Source of the DNA: Isoetes taiwanensis
Taxonomy: Eukaryota; Streptophyta; Lycopodiopsida; Isoetales; Isoetaceae
Assembly: GCA_021234155.1 (NCBI GenBank)
Contig: JAJEKV010000111.1
Span: forward strand, 2,674,968-2,738,967
Length of the DNA: 64,000 bases
Direction of reading: 5' to 3'
Of this stretch, positions 34,801-46,899 are shown one piece after another (the first letter of the stretch is position 1; the number at the start of each line of letters is the position of its first letter). The notes beneath the pieces were generated by a model. It saw nothing but the letters and a program-made list of their open reading frames with translations, searched no databases and was not told where the DNA came from. The translations under genes and the position numbers were made by a program.

Positions 34801-37800
34801 GGTTTTTTGAAAGAAGGGGACACTCCGCCCTCCCACGGCGGTATCGCATGCACATCTAGGCCAATTGACTACGAGTGTGATGGAAATTAGCTACTTTGGG
34901 CTTCTTGGAGTTGGTGGTCTTCTGGCCGCGGAACTTGGTCCCGGGGGGCAATGTCGGCGTTCGAGTCCATTGGCGGTCAGTCAGTCCATGGGAGAGGCGG
35001 AGGTGGCCCGTCCGGTCCCGAGGGCCTTGGGGAGAGGAATTTGGGGCAGCGGCCTCGGAGGAGGGATTTTAGAGGTCAGCGCTCAGCGTGCTGCTCCACT
35101 TCAAGAACCGCCAAGGTCCCGCCCCGAATACGACAGGAGAGGGCCTCCAGCGTAAGCCACAGTGGGTTGCCGAGGAGCTCTAGGGTTTACGTTTTAGGGG
35201 GCGAATCTGACCATTGCGCGGGACGGCGGCGGACAACTAGAATACGAACAAGCCCGGCGGGCCGGAGTTTGGAGCCTTTTCCTCCTCCGATGTGGCAGAA
35301 GTAGAAGTTGGGGGCACTTTTTGCGGGGGGCAAAGACATTAAATAAATTAAAGCAATTAATGCATTGCGAAAATAAATTCGGTTTTTGCCAGTGGGATCC
35401 CTAATTCATCTCCAGCACCGCGGCCCAATTTTGAATTTTTGGGAGAAGGTCTAGGTCAAAGGGTTAGCATTAGAGCGGTCCGGGGGCAGCGGTTGCGGGG
35501 ACAGCGGCGGCACCCTTCCCAAGTCAAGCGAGGCCCGGGACCTTGCAGGGGATCCCTCACAAGAGGGAGAGTCCACAGGACCCGGGGAGGCGGGATCCAA
35601 AAAAGTTCCGGCTGACCCTTCCTGGCGGCGCTCCCCGGGCTGCCTGTAGCCACCACCCTCCGGGCCGGTTCCCCTATCCGACCGTTGGATCCCTCCGTTC
35701 GGGGGCCCTCTTGGGAAGGTCAAAAGATTCAGTCGGTCAGGAGAACTTGTCAAACCATGCGTCGATGTAAACCTTGTAGAAACCCCGCCTTTGTTTTGTC
35801 GTTCGGACGCAGGGATGCTCGGGAATGGCAAATAGACCCCTGCCAAATCGTCCGGGAATGGCAGAAATTACCCTAGGGAGCAAGTTACGGTCTGTTTTCT
35901 TGAAAGAGGAAACACTCCGCCCCCTCCACGGTATCCCAGCATGCACATCCCTAGGCCAATTGACTACGGAAGGTGTGATGGAAGTGACTGCCCCAAAACT
36001 TCTTGGGATTCGGGTGGTCTTGGCCCGCGGAACTTAGTCCCCAAAGAACAATGTCGGCGTTCACCGAGTCCATTGGCAGCGGAATTAAGACCATGATCCC
36101 TGGAATGAGGAGGTCTTGCAGAGTAAGATCCCAGGGCCTTGGGAGAGAAGTGGGGCAAAAGCATGACCTCAGATTTTAGGGTCAGCTCAAAGCGTCAACA
36201 CCCCAACCGCCTAGAACAGCAAGGTCGTGATCTGACAAGGAGAGAGGACACAAAGCATCAGCCACAATGGGTTGCAGGGCTCTAGAAGGGTTTACGTTTT
36301 GGGGGCGAGTCTCAATGCATTGCCTGGGACTGGCGAGAGCTTGGCTGTGAAATCTGGACAAGGAGGCAGCGGAGCGGAGTTTGGGCCATCCTCCGTCATA
36401 AGAAATTGTTAAGCACTGCTGATCAGCAAGACATTAAATGAGTCGCAATTAATGCATTACACGAAAATAAATTCCGGTTTTTGTGGGATCTAATTCATCG
36501 GCCTGGCCAATTTTGAACACCGGCGGAGAAGTCCTAGGTCAAGGGTTAGCATTAAAGCAGTCGGGGGGCAGCCGTTGCGAGCCATGAGCTGGCACCACTC
36601 CCAAGTCAAGCGAGGCGAGTTATGCGAGATCCCCTCACAGAGATGGGGACCCAGGAGGCGGAATCCAAAAAGTTCAGAAACGTGGCCCTTCTGGCGCTCC
36701 CCGAGTACCACGCCCAGCCAGCCACCCTCCCGTAGACCCGGTTTACTATCCGGCCGTTGGGATCCTCGTTCGAGGGCCCCTCGGGAAGGTCAAAGATTTC
36801 CGGCCAGTCGGTCGGGAGAACATCCAGCCGCGGAAGTCCACGATGGCCGACCTTGGCAAAGCCGCCTTTATTTTTGTCGTTGAGACGCAGGATACTCAGG
36901 AATAGCAAATAGACCTGCCAAATCGTCCCGGAATGCGCGAAATTACCCTAAGGGAGCAAGTTACCGCGGTCGGTTTTGCGAAGAAGAACACCTCCGCCCT
37001 CCGCGGCGGTATCCGCGTACATCACGGGCCAATTATTTCAGGTGTGATGGTGACTACTTTGGCAACTGTGAGTTGGTGGTCTTACATTTTTTGGAGACAG
37101 TCCCGAACGTATGACGTTACGGAAGTCCATTGGCGGTAGGATGTGATTAGGAGAAGCGGGAATTATTGCGTCAGATCCCAGGGCCTTGGGAGAGGAAATT
37201 TGGGAACAGCGACCTCGGGAGGATTTTGGTCGCTCTGGCGTCAACACCCAACCCACTTCAGGTGCAGGCGCAGGTCCGGCCGAATGTCGACAGAGAGAGG
37301 GCCTCCGGCTTGGCAAACCACCCGGAGACTAGCCAGGCTCTAGAAGGGTTTGTTTTGGGAGCTGATGTGCACGCAGGACCTGGCGGCGACAGCAGAATCT
37401 CTGAGCAAAAGAGGCTGGCGGAGGCGGAGTTTGGGCCTCCTCCTCCCGATGCTTAGCAGAAGTAAAGTGGAAGCACCTACTGCGATGGCTTGAGACATTA
37501 CATTAAAATTACTTAATTAATTACATTGCCGCGAGAAAATAAATTCGGTTTTGCAGTGGATCCCTAATTCATCTCCACACGGCAATTTTTAGAATTTTTA
37601 GGAGAAGGTCTAAGTCAAGGGTTAGCATTAGAGAGCGGTGGGGCAGATTGGGGGCAGCCAGAGCTGGCACCCTTCCCCAAGTCCCAGCGAGGCGCTTTGG
37701 AGACCTTTGGGGGATCCCTCCACCAGAGAGGGGAGAGTCAGGACCCGAGGCGGGATCCAAGTTCGGCTGACCCTTCTGGCCTTCCCCGGTACACGCTGTG

Positions 37801-40800
37801 ACACCCACTAGGGCAGGTTCCCTATCGTGGGTGGATCCACTCAGTTCGAGGCCCCTCTTACGGGGAAGGTCCAAAAGATTCCAGGTCGGTCCGGGAGAAC
37901 TTGTCAAGCCCTTGGGGGAAAATACGATGTGAAGCCTTGTAAACATATTTATTTTGTCGTTGAGACGCAGGATGCTCGAGGTGGCAAATAGACCTGCCAA
38001 ATGTCCAGGAATGGCAGAAGTACTGAGGGGAGCAAGTTACCGCGATTACGGGTTTCTTTGAAAAGGCTCCTGCGCCCCTCCCACGGCCGGTGTACTCAGC
38101 ATGCATCTGAGCCAGGTGACTCTGAGTGTGATGGAAGTGAGCTACTTTTTTGGCTTCTTGGAGTTGGTGGGTCTTACCTGGAACTTGATCCCAGAGACAA
38201 TAATAAAGCGTTCTGAGTCCATTGCTTGGGGAATGAATCGCGGTCCAGGAGGAAGCGGAGTGCAGCACTTGTCGATCCCGGGAGGGCCTTGGGGGAGAGG
38301 AAATTTGGGAGCAAACAGCCTCCCTGGAGGATTTTAGAGATCCAGCTCTGGCGTGCTTTTAACCCACTTCAAGACACGGCGCCAAGGTCAGGCGAATCAC
38401 GACCGCAAGGAGAGGGCCTGCGGCATCAAACCACAATGGGTTGCAGGCTAGAAGAGTTTACGTTTTGAAAGTGTCCTGGTCTGTTACGCAGGACCTAGGC
38501 AGAAGCAACCTTAGGAATCACGGAGCAAGAGGCGGCGGGCGGTTTGGGCCTTTCCTCTGATGTGGCAAAGTGATAGAAATTAGCTTTTCGTGCCAAGACA
38601 TTAAATAATTAATTAATGCATTGCGAAAATTCGGTTTTTTGCAGTAGAAGTCTAATTCATCTCGACCGCAGGCCCAATTTTTGAATTTTAGGAAGATCTA
38701 GGTCAAAGGTTAGCATTAGAGCGATTGAGGGCGGCGGGTGCGGGGAACAGCCGTGGCACCATCCCCAGTCAAGCAGGCGGAGACCTGCGGGGATCCCTCA
38801 CAAGAGGGAGTCCAGGACCCGGGCCGGGATCGAAAAAAGTTCGAAGGCGGCCTTCTGTGGCTCCAAGGCACCGCATGTAATCACCGGTTCCCCTATCCGG
38901 CCGTTGGATCACCTAGTTGAAATTTACCGGGAGTCCAAAATTCGAATCAGTCCGGGAGAACTTGTCAAACCATGGGCGTCTGATGTCGACCTTGTAGAAG
39001 CCTTGTTTTGTCGTTAGGGCGGATGCTCGAGATGGCAAAATGAACCACATAAATCACGTCCAGGAATAGGCAGAAGTACCCTGGGAGCAGGGGAGTTACC
39101 ACGGTCCACGTTTTCAGAAGAAGGGAAACACTCAGCCCTCCCGCAGTATCAGCATGCAGCTCCTAGGCCAATTGGTGTCTGAGGTGTATGGAGGTGACTG
39201 CTGGCCTTCTTGGAGTTAGGGTGGTCTTGGCCCGCAGACTTGGTCCCCAGGGCAATGTGAAGCTGATTCAGGAGGTCCATTGGTCGGATCCCATGATGGG
39301 AGGAGAAGGTGTGCGTCGAATCCAGGGAGCCTTGGGAGAGGAAGCTGAGACAGCAGCCTCCCGGAAGGATTTTAGGGTCAGCTCTGATCGCCCACTTCAA
39401 GACAGGCGCAGGTCCCGGCCAGATCCACGACAAGGAGAGGGCCTCCGAAGCGTAAACCACGATAGGTTGCGAGGAGCTCTAGAAGGGTTTACGTTTGGGG
39501 CGGAGTCCTGGTCGTGCATGGGACTGGCCAGAAGCGTGAGAATGGAGCAAGGGGGAGGCCCAGATGGAGTTTGGGCGCTCCTCCTCAGATGTGGCTTAGC
39601 AAGTGATAGAAGTGAGCACTGCCGATGTGAAACATTACAAATGCAGTGTAATTAATGCATTACTGCGAAAATAAATTCGGTTTGCAGTAGGATCCCTAAT
39701 TCATCTCCGACTACGGCCCAATTTTGAAGATTTTCGGAGAAGGGTCTAGGTCAAAGGGTTAGCAGTAGAGCAGTGGGGCAGCCAGATTGGGAGACCATGA
39801 GAGCAGCACCCTTCCCAAGTCAAGCGGTAGGACCTTGGGGATCCCCTCACCCGAGGGGAAGTCAGGACCCAGGCTGAGGATCCAAAGGTTAAGGGCAGCC
39901 CTTCTGGCGCTCCCAGGGGCTGCATCATGTCCACCCTCCCAGGAGTGAGTTCCCCTATCGATAGTTGGATCCTCGTTGAAGGCCCTCTTGGGAAGGTCCA
40001 AAAGATTCCAGATAGGTTCGGAGAACTTATCCAAACTGTGAAGTCACGATGTAAACCTTGTAGAAGCCTTGTTTTTGTCGTTAGACATAGGGATGCTCAG
40101 GAATGGCAAATAGACCGCAAATCATCTAGGAATGGCGAAATTACCTAGGAGCAAGTTACCGCGGTCGGTTTTGAAAGAAGAAGAAGAAGCACTTCCCTCC
40201 TGACGATTATCATACGCACATCCTAGGCCAATTGACTCTGAGGTGTGATGATGAGCTACTTTGGCGCTTCTTGGAGTTGGTGGTCTTCGTACGGAATAGT
40301 CCCAGGGCAATGTCGACGTTAAGTCCATTAAAGTAGTCAGTCCTTTGATTAGGAGGCGGAGGTCGCCCGTCCAGTCGAGGGGCCTTGGGAAGGGAAATTT
40401 AGAGGCAAGCAGCCTCGGGAGGATTTTAAAGGTCAGCGCTCTGGCGTCAATACCCCAACCCGCTTCAAGACGAAGCAAGGTCCGGCGAGGAATCGACAAC
40501 CAGGAGAGACGCCTCCGAAGCGCTGGCGTAAGCCACGGTTGCAGGGCTCTAGAAGGAGTTCGTTTGGGGGCGAGTCACAGTGTTACGCAGGACTGAAGCG
40601 AGAAGCGGCGGCAGAAATACGAACAAGGAGGCCCGGCCGGGCGGAGTTTGGGCCTCTCTTCCCGATGTGGCAAGTAGAAGTGAGAGCGCTGCCGATGGCA
40701 AGACATTCGTAAATTCGCAATTAATGCATTGCGAAAATAAATTCGGTTTTTGTTGGGATCCTAATAATTCATCTCTCAGCCTGCGACCCAATTTTGAATT

Positions 40801-40872
40801 TCGGGGAGAAGGTCTAGGTCAAAGGGTTAGCATTAGAGCGTCGAGGGCAGTTGCGGAGACAGCAGTACGCTG
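22870..40872. repeat. Satellite array, unit about 1.09 kb, 16 full spacings plus partial ends
   Basis: The landmark ggtctaggtcaaagggttag recurs near 23,318, 24,418, 25,514, 26,636, 27,745, 28,814, 29,921, 31,032, 32,155, 33,253, 34,356, 35,448, 36,531, 37,609, 38,695, 39,742 and 40,811, all in one orientation. Spacing is 1,047-1,123 bp. Each unit is GC-rich except for a conserved AT-rich node (gcaattaatgcattgc...aaaataaattcgg). Long reading frames in it are not conserved in frame between units because indels are not multiples of three. It is therefore non-coding tandem DNA, possibly heterochromatic or centromere/knob-type. The first and last units are partial. Confidence 0.95.
36050..40872. 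repeat. Diverged right flank of the satellite array
   Basis: The last five units differ from the consensus much more than the first twelve. The landmark is altered (tcctaggtcaagggttag, gtctaagtcaagggttag, atctaggtcaaaggttag) and blocks are shortened. This is what is expected at an array edge that escapes homogenisation. The left edge does not show it. Confidence 0.75.
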
Positions 40873-40914
40873 ACAGTTCTAATGTAACCGCTGTTCTCCA
40901 GGCCAAAAAATGGG

Positions 40915-40974
40915 NNNNNNNNNNNNNNNNNNNNNNNNNNNNNNNNNNNNNNNNNNNNNNNNNNNNNNNNNNNN
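40915..40974. other. Assembly gap (60 N)
   Basis: A run of 60 N lies 42 bp after the last satellite sequence. True gap size and the order of sequence across it are unknown. The left boundary of the second CACTA element may lie in it. Confidence 1.
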
Positions 40975-41740
40975 TTTTCGGTGTACTTCGTTCAGTTACG
41001 TATTGCTAGATCATGTTCATGCATATGTATCAATGCTAGATTGTACAAGAGAAAATATAACAATGTACAAAACATGAGTTTATTGAACAAAGATCCTTGA
41101 ACAATTGACATACTCCTCCGAGCTTAACGGCTTATGGTTTCTATCGTGAAGTCCTCCACTTGTCATCCCTTTGAACCATAGCTCCATGTCAAGTATATCT
41201 GGCGTCAACCATGCATATGTCGGCCTAGTATCATATTAATCTTTATTTTCTGTGGGTGGCCAAACCCTGACCATCTTTTCAAGAAGCACCCTCATCATGC
41301 TAGGCAGCTCAACGGTTTCCTAGCAATTTAGTCGATGCCTTCTCACCAATCACGCCTTCTTTAACACTTTCATCCGTGGATCGTTGTTTCATAGTCCTCA
41401 TCTTGAGTGGAGGAGGGGGTTCGCGGAGGATTCCTTCCTTCTCATGCCCTCGACGGCTCTACCAAGCTATAGATTAGAAAATAGATAAAATACAATAAAG
41501 TGTATAAACTACAGTGTAGCCTTACTTGTGAAGGCAGGTTCCATATCTCTCTGCTTTCAGATCCTCATCTCCTCCACGGAGATACGGTTCAAGCGTCGAG
41601 CATACCTTCCGGCCATGTATCCCAAAAGCGATAAGAAAAAAACTCACAATAAGCGCAGCCAGAAAACTAGGATCAGGGATGGATTCGCAATACTCAAATC
41701 ATAAAAAATGGGAAAAATGGCCGTGATGACTTTTAAAACG
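40975..41740. other. Stretch after the gap, no recognised gene
   Basis: Mixed-composition DNA with only short frames. It may be the 3' part of the CACTA element's minus-strand genes, but I recognise no domain. Confidence 0.4.
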
Positions 41741-41845
41741 AGGCGTCGTTTTAAGGCGTATAGGCGATGGTTTAACTGACGTTTAAAGGTCGTTCAGCGG
41801 CGTCTACTCGCGGCGTTAACGGCTATATGACGTCGTCACCGAAAT
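41740..41845. repeat. CACTA subterminal repeats, left side of second element
   Basis: Words gaggcgtcgttttaaggcg, ggtcgttcagcggcg, cgcggcgttaacggc and atgacgtcgtcac occur within about 100 bp. They are the same motif family as in units 1 and 2. No CACTA terminus is visible to the left of it. Confidence 0.6.
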
Positions 41846-41909
41846 TTGTTTTGTTTTCGTATCTTTGAGATGCCATATATATTGCCCTAATAGTCCCTCC
41901 AGCTTCTCA

Positions 41910-42500
41910 TGGCCCTCAAGTCCTCTGCTCCTGCGCCTCGACTGCCTCCTCCTCCTCCTTCGTCCCGGAGCTCCTCACCTACATACCCCTGCCAGCCGCT
42001 TCTTATGATGCATACAGCTTGATCTCACTTACCGGGCCGTGCAGGCGCTGGAACACTGGGCCTCCCGGTCCCGAGTGGCTGAGAGGCAGGCCTAACCAAG
42101 AAAGTAGGAGTTCAAGCAAGCCATGACAAAGCGCATGATGGGGGCAAGAAGGGCCTCGCTCGCATTACTTGGGAGGCGGAACCCTCATCACAATTTCCGA
42201 GTGCACAAGAAATGCATAGTGAACTCGTTGTGCTTGGCGGTATGCTAGAGGATAGGGGCCTTTGGGAAGGAAACATTCTTGAAGCCCTACTTTTCAAAAG
42301 TGCAGGACCAACTGGGCATGCGGGAAGTGCTGTTACATGAATTCCTTAGGGAAGCGGACACCTTGAGAGGCAGTTCCATGCTTGAGGCACATTACGTGAG
42401 GGTGGAGGAAATCACTTGGTCCGAGCACCTTGAGCAGAGTGGATCTGTGGATCTTGATATACCACTAGATGTGCTGGCATCGCTTTGTTTTGTGTATTTA
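41910..42500 (+). pseudogene. Unrecognised broken ORF near the left end of the second CACTA element
   Basis: From ATG at about 41,910 the reading is Pro/Ser-rich (MALKSSAPAPRLPPPPPSSR), then stops. After further breaks LVVLGGMLEDRGLWEGNILE and, in another frame, MREVLLHEFLREADTLRGSS can be read. The pieces look protein-like, with helical and balanced composition, but I do not recognise them. They could be a captured gene or a decayed transposon ORF. Confidence 0.3.
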
Positions 42501-42504
42501 AGAT

Positions 42505-43080
42505 TGTGTATGGGTTTTTTATATGAATTTTGTATTTTGAGGAATACATATATGATTTTGTATATGAATCTTGCATTTTGAAGGAATCTTCATTTTATGA
42601 TTAATTAAACATAAGCGTGTATATTTGTATGTAGAACTGCGATGGTAGCTTGCAAGCCATAGGTCCTATACTAGGATGTAATTAACTTGGCATAAATGTC
42701 TATGATAACCCGGTTGCAATACTAATGTTACTGTATGGTATACACAAATTCGCATGCCAAAGTATTTTCTTATTCATATGTAGAATATTAATCATAATAA
42801 AGTAATGAAGGTTCAATCGATGGTAGTCTTCTATCATGACAATAGTGCCCCCAACTAGCCTCCCTATTCGTAGCCATCTCTTCTTCACCTTCAAATATCT
42901 CACGGCCGGGAGGCCGGGCGCTACATGGAACTACAGACCACCGCTTGATCATACACAAAGGATCTGGAGCAGAAGGTGACCTACAAAACCTCTATTACAT
43001 TATTTCCTTCCATTTAATGACATATATAAATTTTGTGCATCCAAGTAAACATACTTGTTCACATTGCTCAACCCTCACGG
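42505..43080. other. Stretch without recognised gene
   Basis: AT-rich 3' flanking region of the minus-strand TNP2 pseudogene. I see no clear feature. Confidence 0.4.
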
Positions 43081-46000
43081 GTGTGTCTTGACCACACGAT
43101 ACGAAGCCGTTGAATCTAGTGAATCTGACCACTCGGATCTTTCGTATGGTGGCATGAGCACGGTACAAAGATCAAACCATTGACATCAAACAACATTGTT
43201 TTGAATCACTACCCGACATCAACCTCCATGATAGTCTTTATAGTACCAATCCATTTCCAACATTGCTTTCGATTGGGTTTGGTGCACTACGGGTCACGGC
43301 AAAAGCCCATACTAAACTTCTTTGATATACCACAATCATAAGTCGTTTGCCATGATCCACGCACAATAGGTACAGTAGCACGAGAAGACCATATTGATGC
43401 ATATGAATTGCTCTACAAGTAAAGAGACAAATGTTCAAAATAGCGAGCGAAACTAAGTGAATTATATGCTATTAAGTTGCACTTACAAATAGTGACCGCC
43501 TTTAGCATATACAAATTCTTCGCTAGAAACATGTTACGCCCGCGTTGCTTGCTGCATCTCTAGTTGTTAGAACATCATTTATTGTTTATCTCATAGCGAG
43601 GGACCCTAGATGATCTCTGGAGGTAGTTGTTTGCGATTCTTTTTGTGCGATAGCGTCTTCTCTCCTCATCTCTCTTTATTTTTTTTTCTTCCCTCGTATT
43701 TTTTTATCCATTTCTCCATGGGAGTGGGTTGTAGATGAAACTTATTGACTTTTACTGTTCTTCTAGTGTGAACAATTTCTATTACCCATGGTCTTCCTTG
43801 GGAACTTCTCCAACTATAGTTGGAGTGTCTTCATCGGTCCATAATCATTGGAGCATTGGGGTGTAGATCGGCCAAGAACTCGTTGACATAGAATAATGTC
43901 TCGTGCTAACCAACCCCTCGGCCATGCAACCCTCGGCCTTGCCTTGACGTCTGAGGGTCTTGAGGACCTTGAGCGTTCTATAAAAACATCCATCTAGGAT
44001 TTGTTGTGCACCGCAAGCTCTCGCCAATCCACTAAATGCACTAGTAGAGTGAGTTTGTATGTCGGAAAACTTGTTAGGAATTCTTTCTCTAGCATACAAT
44101 GCCTCAACGACCTTAGTTAGCATGTCATGAACCATTTGTGAAATTATCTCCTTCCTTGTAATCCATCTAAATATGATTTAAGAAGAAAAAAGTTAAGTGA
44201 GTTAGAAGCGCCAGTGTTTTCTAAATCCGTGCGAACTTTGAAAACTACGATAGGAGACATATTGCATGTAATTATTGCGTCCCGTGAGGCGACCCTCAGA
44301 ACAATAGGCATAACAAAGCGCAGCATCTTATGCCAATCATGAGATTTCAACCGAGTTAACTCGCCGTTAGAAACAATTCATAGCGAATGCATATATCACA
44401 GCCGGGTCTTTATTGCCTTGATGACCTCGAGCGGGTTTCATACACATTTTTCTGAGCCGCACGATCGATCCACTTGTGGCCTTATTCTTCTTGACATTTA
44501 ACCATGCTTTTAGATTTTGATCCGGCTTCTTGTGAATCTTCTCGTGCTTTGCATCTGTGTCCTTCACGATGGGTGACATGCTTCCAAATGAGCGCCCGGC
44601 GTTTTTAAAGATATTATGGGATCAAGAAGATGATGGATCTTCAATCCCAATAGGGTAGAAGAAGGATGCTTTCCGCTAAACCCTTAACTTATTTCCTTGA
44701 TGACATCCACATGTTACCCCAATCTCATTGTCAGCCTTTTTGGGGGCTCTTGATTACCAATGTTTTTCTCTTGGACCTACGTATCGATCGATTTTCCATT
44801 AAGCGGATATCTCTTGAAGTTTGCATAGACATTTTGTGCAGATTGACGGCGAGTTCCAGCTGTTCAAAACCCACACAAGTGACATGCATATCCGGACACT
44901 TGGAGTCAGAGAGTTCATACAAACCAGGCCAATCGCTCGTTGTCCACATTAAGATTGCTCTCAAGGTCGTCTTACGTTGACGAGGTTCTCTTGGGAACGT
45001 AAATAGCTTCAATACCTTCACTCCACAATGTCAAAAGCTCATCAATAACTATTTTTGGACCTGGATCTAGACTTTAGAAGCTTCTTGGTCCTGGAACTAA
45101 TAGTACTACCATTAAATGGCTAGTCTTCATGAGTAACCACGGTGGTAATTTATAGTTGATCAGCACTCTGGCCAAGTTGACCCATAGCGGGTGATTAGCG
45201 TCCATAAGGATTAACACCATGGTGCCAACCCTAATCGAGATTTGTTGGCTCTCTTCAAATTCAGTATGTTCATCAATATGCTTCCATTGCTTGGGTCACT
45301 AACCACGGAGTACATTGTCCTTTCACGGCGCATTAGCGACACACCAACCCATGAAGCCCAATTGAGATTCACCTTCGAACAATAATAGCCTTATGCGAGG
45401 GTCAATGGAAATGGCGAACCACCTTCATCGGGACGGTCTTTCCCTTGGCATACACGTGTACCTAGAGGCACCACATTTAGGGCATGTTTGTGTTCTTGTA
45501 GATGTCATCCGGATAATATACCATGCAATCATTTGGACAATGAATCTTATGGTAGCCCTAAACCTTGATGGTACACTTAATATTTTTTATTTGGTCACGA
45601 CTTTGGGCATAGTGTTCCCTTGTGGGAGTATTTTCTCTTGCAATAACACCAATATAAAAGCAGGACCTTCACATTATACATTCAGCTTCTAAATTCAATA
45701 AATTAAAAGAGTGATTACCCAGTTGTACTTACTCTAACTTTCACGGCGCTTCTTGGCATTGCTCCCATTTGAATTTGGCAGAGTTTAATATCAATAAAGA
45801 TGTCGTCGATCTAGATATGCTTGCACGAGGTTCTAATGCTTTGTCACTCCTCCAATAAGCGTGATCTTCATGACCATCGTTAGAATTATTTATATAAATC
45901 ATCTAGGTAGATTGTCGAATTGGGCCAAATGCATCTAACATGTCGGCTATGGGTTCTTCAACTTCCATGAAGTCGTCCATAGGGGCATTGTCATCATCTT

Positions 46001-46090
46001 CATCATCGTATTCTGTTCATACTTCATCCTTGTACTCTTCATTGTCGTTGTGCCATGTTTGTACCATCTTTGCTCAATGTATTCTAATTA
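43080..46090 (-). pseudogene. TNP2-type CACTA transposase (Transposase_21, DUF4218, DUF4216), decayed
   Basis: Read 5' to 3' on the minus strand, the order is as follows. An acidic linker (DDFMEVEEPIADMLDAFGP) lies at about 45,960. It is followed by VVRHF at about 45,410, LPPWLLMK and VVLLVPGPRS at about 45,080-45,160, and IVIDELLTLWSEGIEA. Then LRAILMWTTSDWPGLYELS lies at about 44,910-44,965, the hallmark of TNP2. Next come HNIFKNAGRSFGSM (about 44,590), MKSHDWHKMLRFVMPIVLR (44,350, start of DUF4218), then FYRTLKVLK and KAEGCMAEG at about 43,930. A DUF4216-like end (YGTIKTIMEVD) lies at about 43,235. Stops and frameshifts separate the pieces, so it is inactive. The protein would cut and join DNA at CACTA ends. 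Confidence 0.85.
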
Positions 46091-46436
46091 CGCTTTATCC
46101 ATAATGACTTTTGATGTCGCCAATTCGATCGCTTGGATGTGGTCTTGTATCACTTGCCTGCGTCAGTTAAGCGAAATATATCGTGATTGATACATACATT
46201 GAGAGCCCGTGCACATTAAATTTTAAACGCATTTAATAACGAGCGAAATATAAGAATTTTATGTCATAATCAAAGCATATATTGAAGATATAATACATTT
46301 ATCTTCAATATGGCCATCTCATTCAAGAGAAGAAGAAGAAGAATTCGAAGAAGAAGAAAGAAAAATGGTGCATTAAAGAACCAAAATTATATGAGTAATT
46401 TAATTACATCATCAAAAGGACCTCCATTATTGGTCT

Positions 46437-46870
46437 CTAGTATTCATATTCAATGAACAATTCATCACCAATACACAAAAGTTTTATAGCACTAAACCAT
46501 GATATATCTCCGGAAATCAATTTACGGCTAAAAAAATCTTCTTGGTCTTTGTTTGCCTCGACAAATTCACAATTGGTAACCGGATTCTCGATAGAGCCTA
46601 TTAATAAAGCAGCAAGGTTTCCATGCAGCGGGCGACCATCAATATATGTGAAGCTTGCGTAGTCAACACAGGCTTGGATATTGTTACGTGCATTTGAATT
46701 TGCAGGCCATAGATGAGCATCGCCAGCGATGCTTACTCGATTTATGCCAAATTAATAGGAGTTATATTAAAGGGACCTACATATGGCATTAAAGAACGAG
46801 TCGTACCATCTTTGACTTTCACACTAGTCCTTAATATATAATCCCAGGCCAACCTGCAAGGGACCCGACT
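46437..46870 (-). pseudogene. SET-domain-like fragment
   Basis: An open minus-strand stretch from about 46,750 to a stop at 46,437 contains CVDYASFTYIDGRPLHGNLA, then ENPVTNCEFVEA, and ends CIGDELFIEYEY. This matches the end of SET methyltransferase domains: the GN-x-A...N-x-x-NC block that binds cofactor and lysine, and the final GEEL-x-x-DY. Upstream in another frame VKVKDGTTRSLMPYVGPF resembles the start of SET. The usual NHSC is altered to IGS, so activity is doubtful. It lies just upstream of the TNP2 pseudogene on the same strand, inside the CACTA element. I infer capture or an unusual transposon ORF. Confidence 0.45.
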
Positions 46871-46899
46871 GTATTTTTAATCATGTCTTGCCTACCCCC

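Noticed and set aside
22870-40872. CRISPR-like or rDNA spacer array
   Set aside because: The units are about 1.1 kb and repeated throughout, with no short repeat and variable spacer. No rRNA gene sequence is visible on either side.
22848-40873. Dozens of reading frames of 60-210 residues on both strands of the satellite region
   Set aside because: They are by-products of GC-rich tandem DNA. Frames shift between units because indels are not multiples of three, and no protein motif is recognised.
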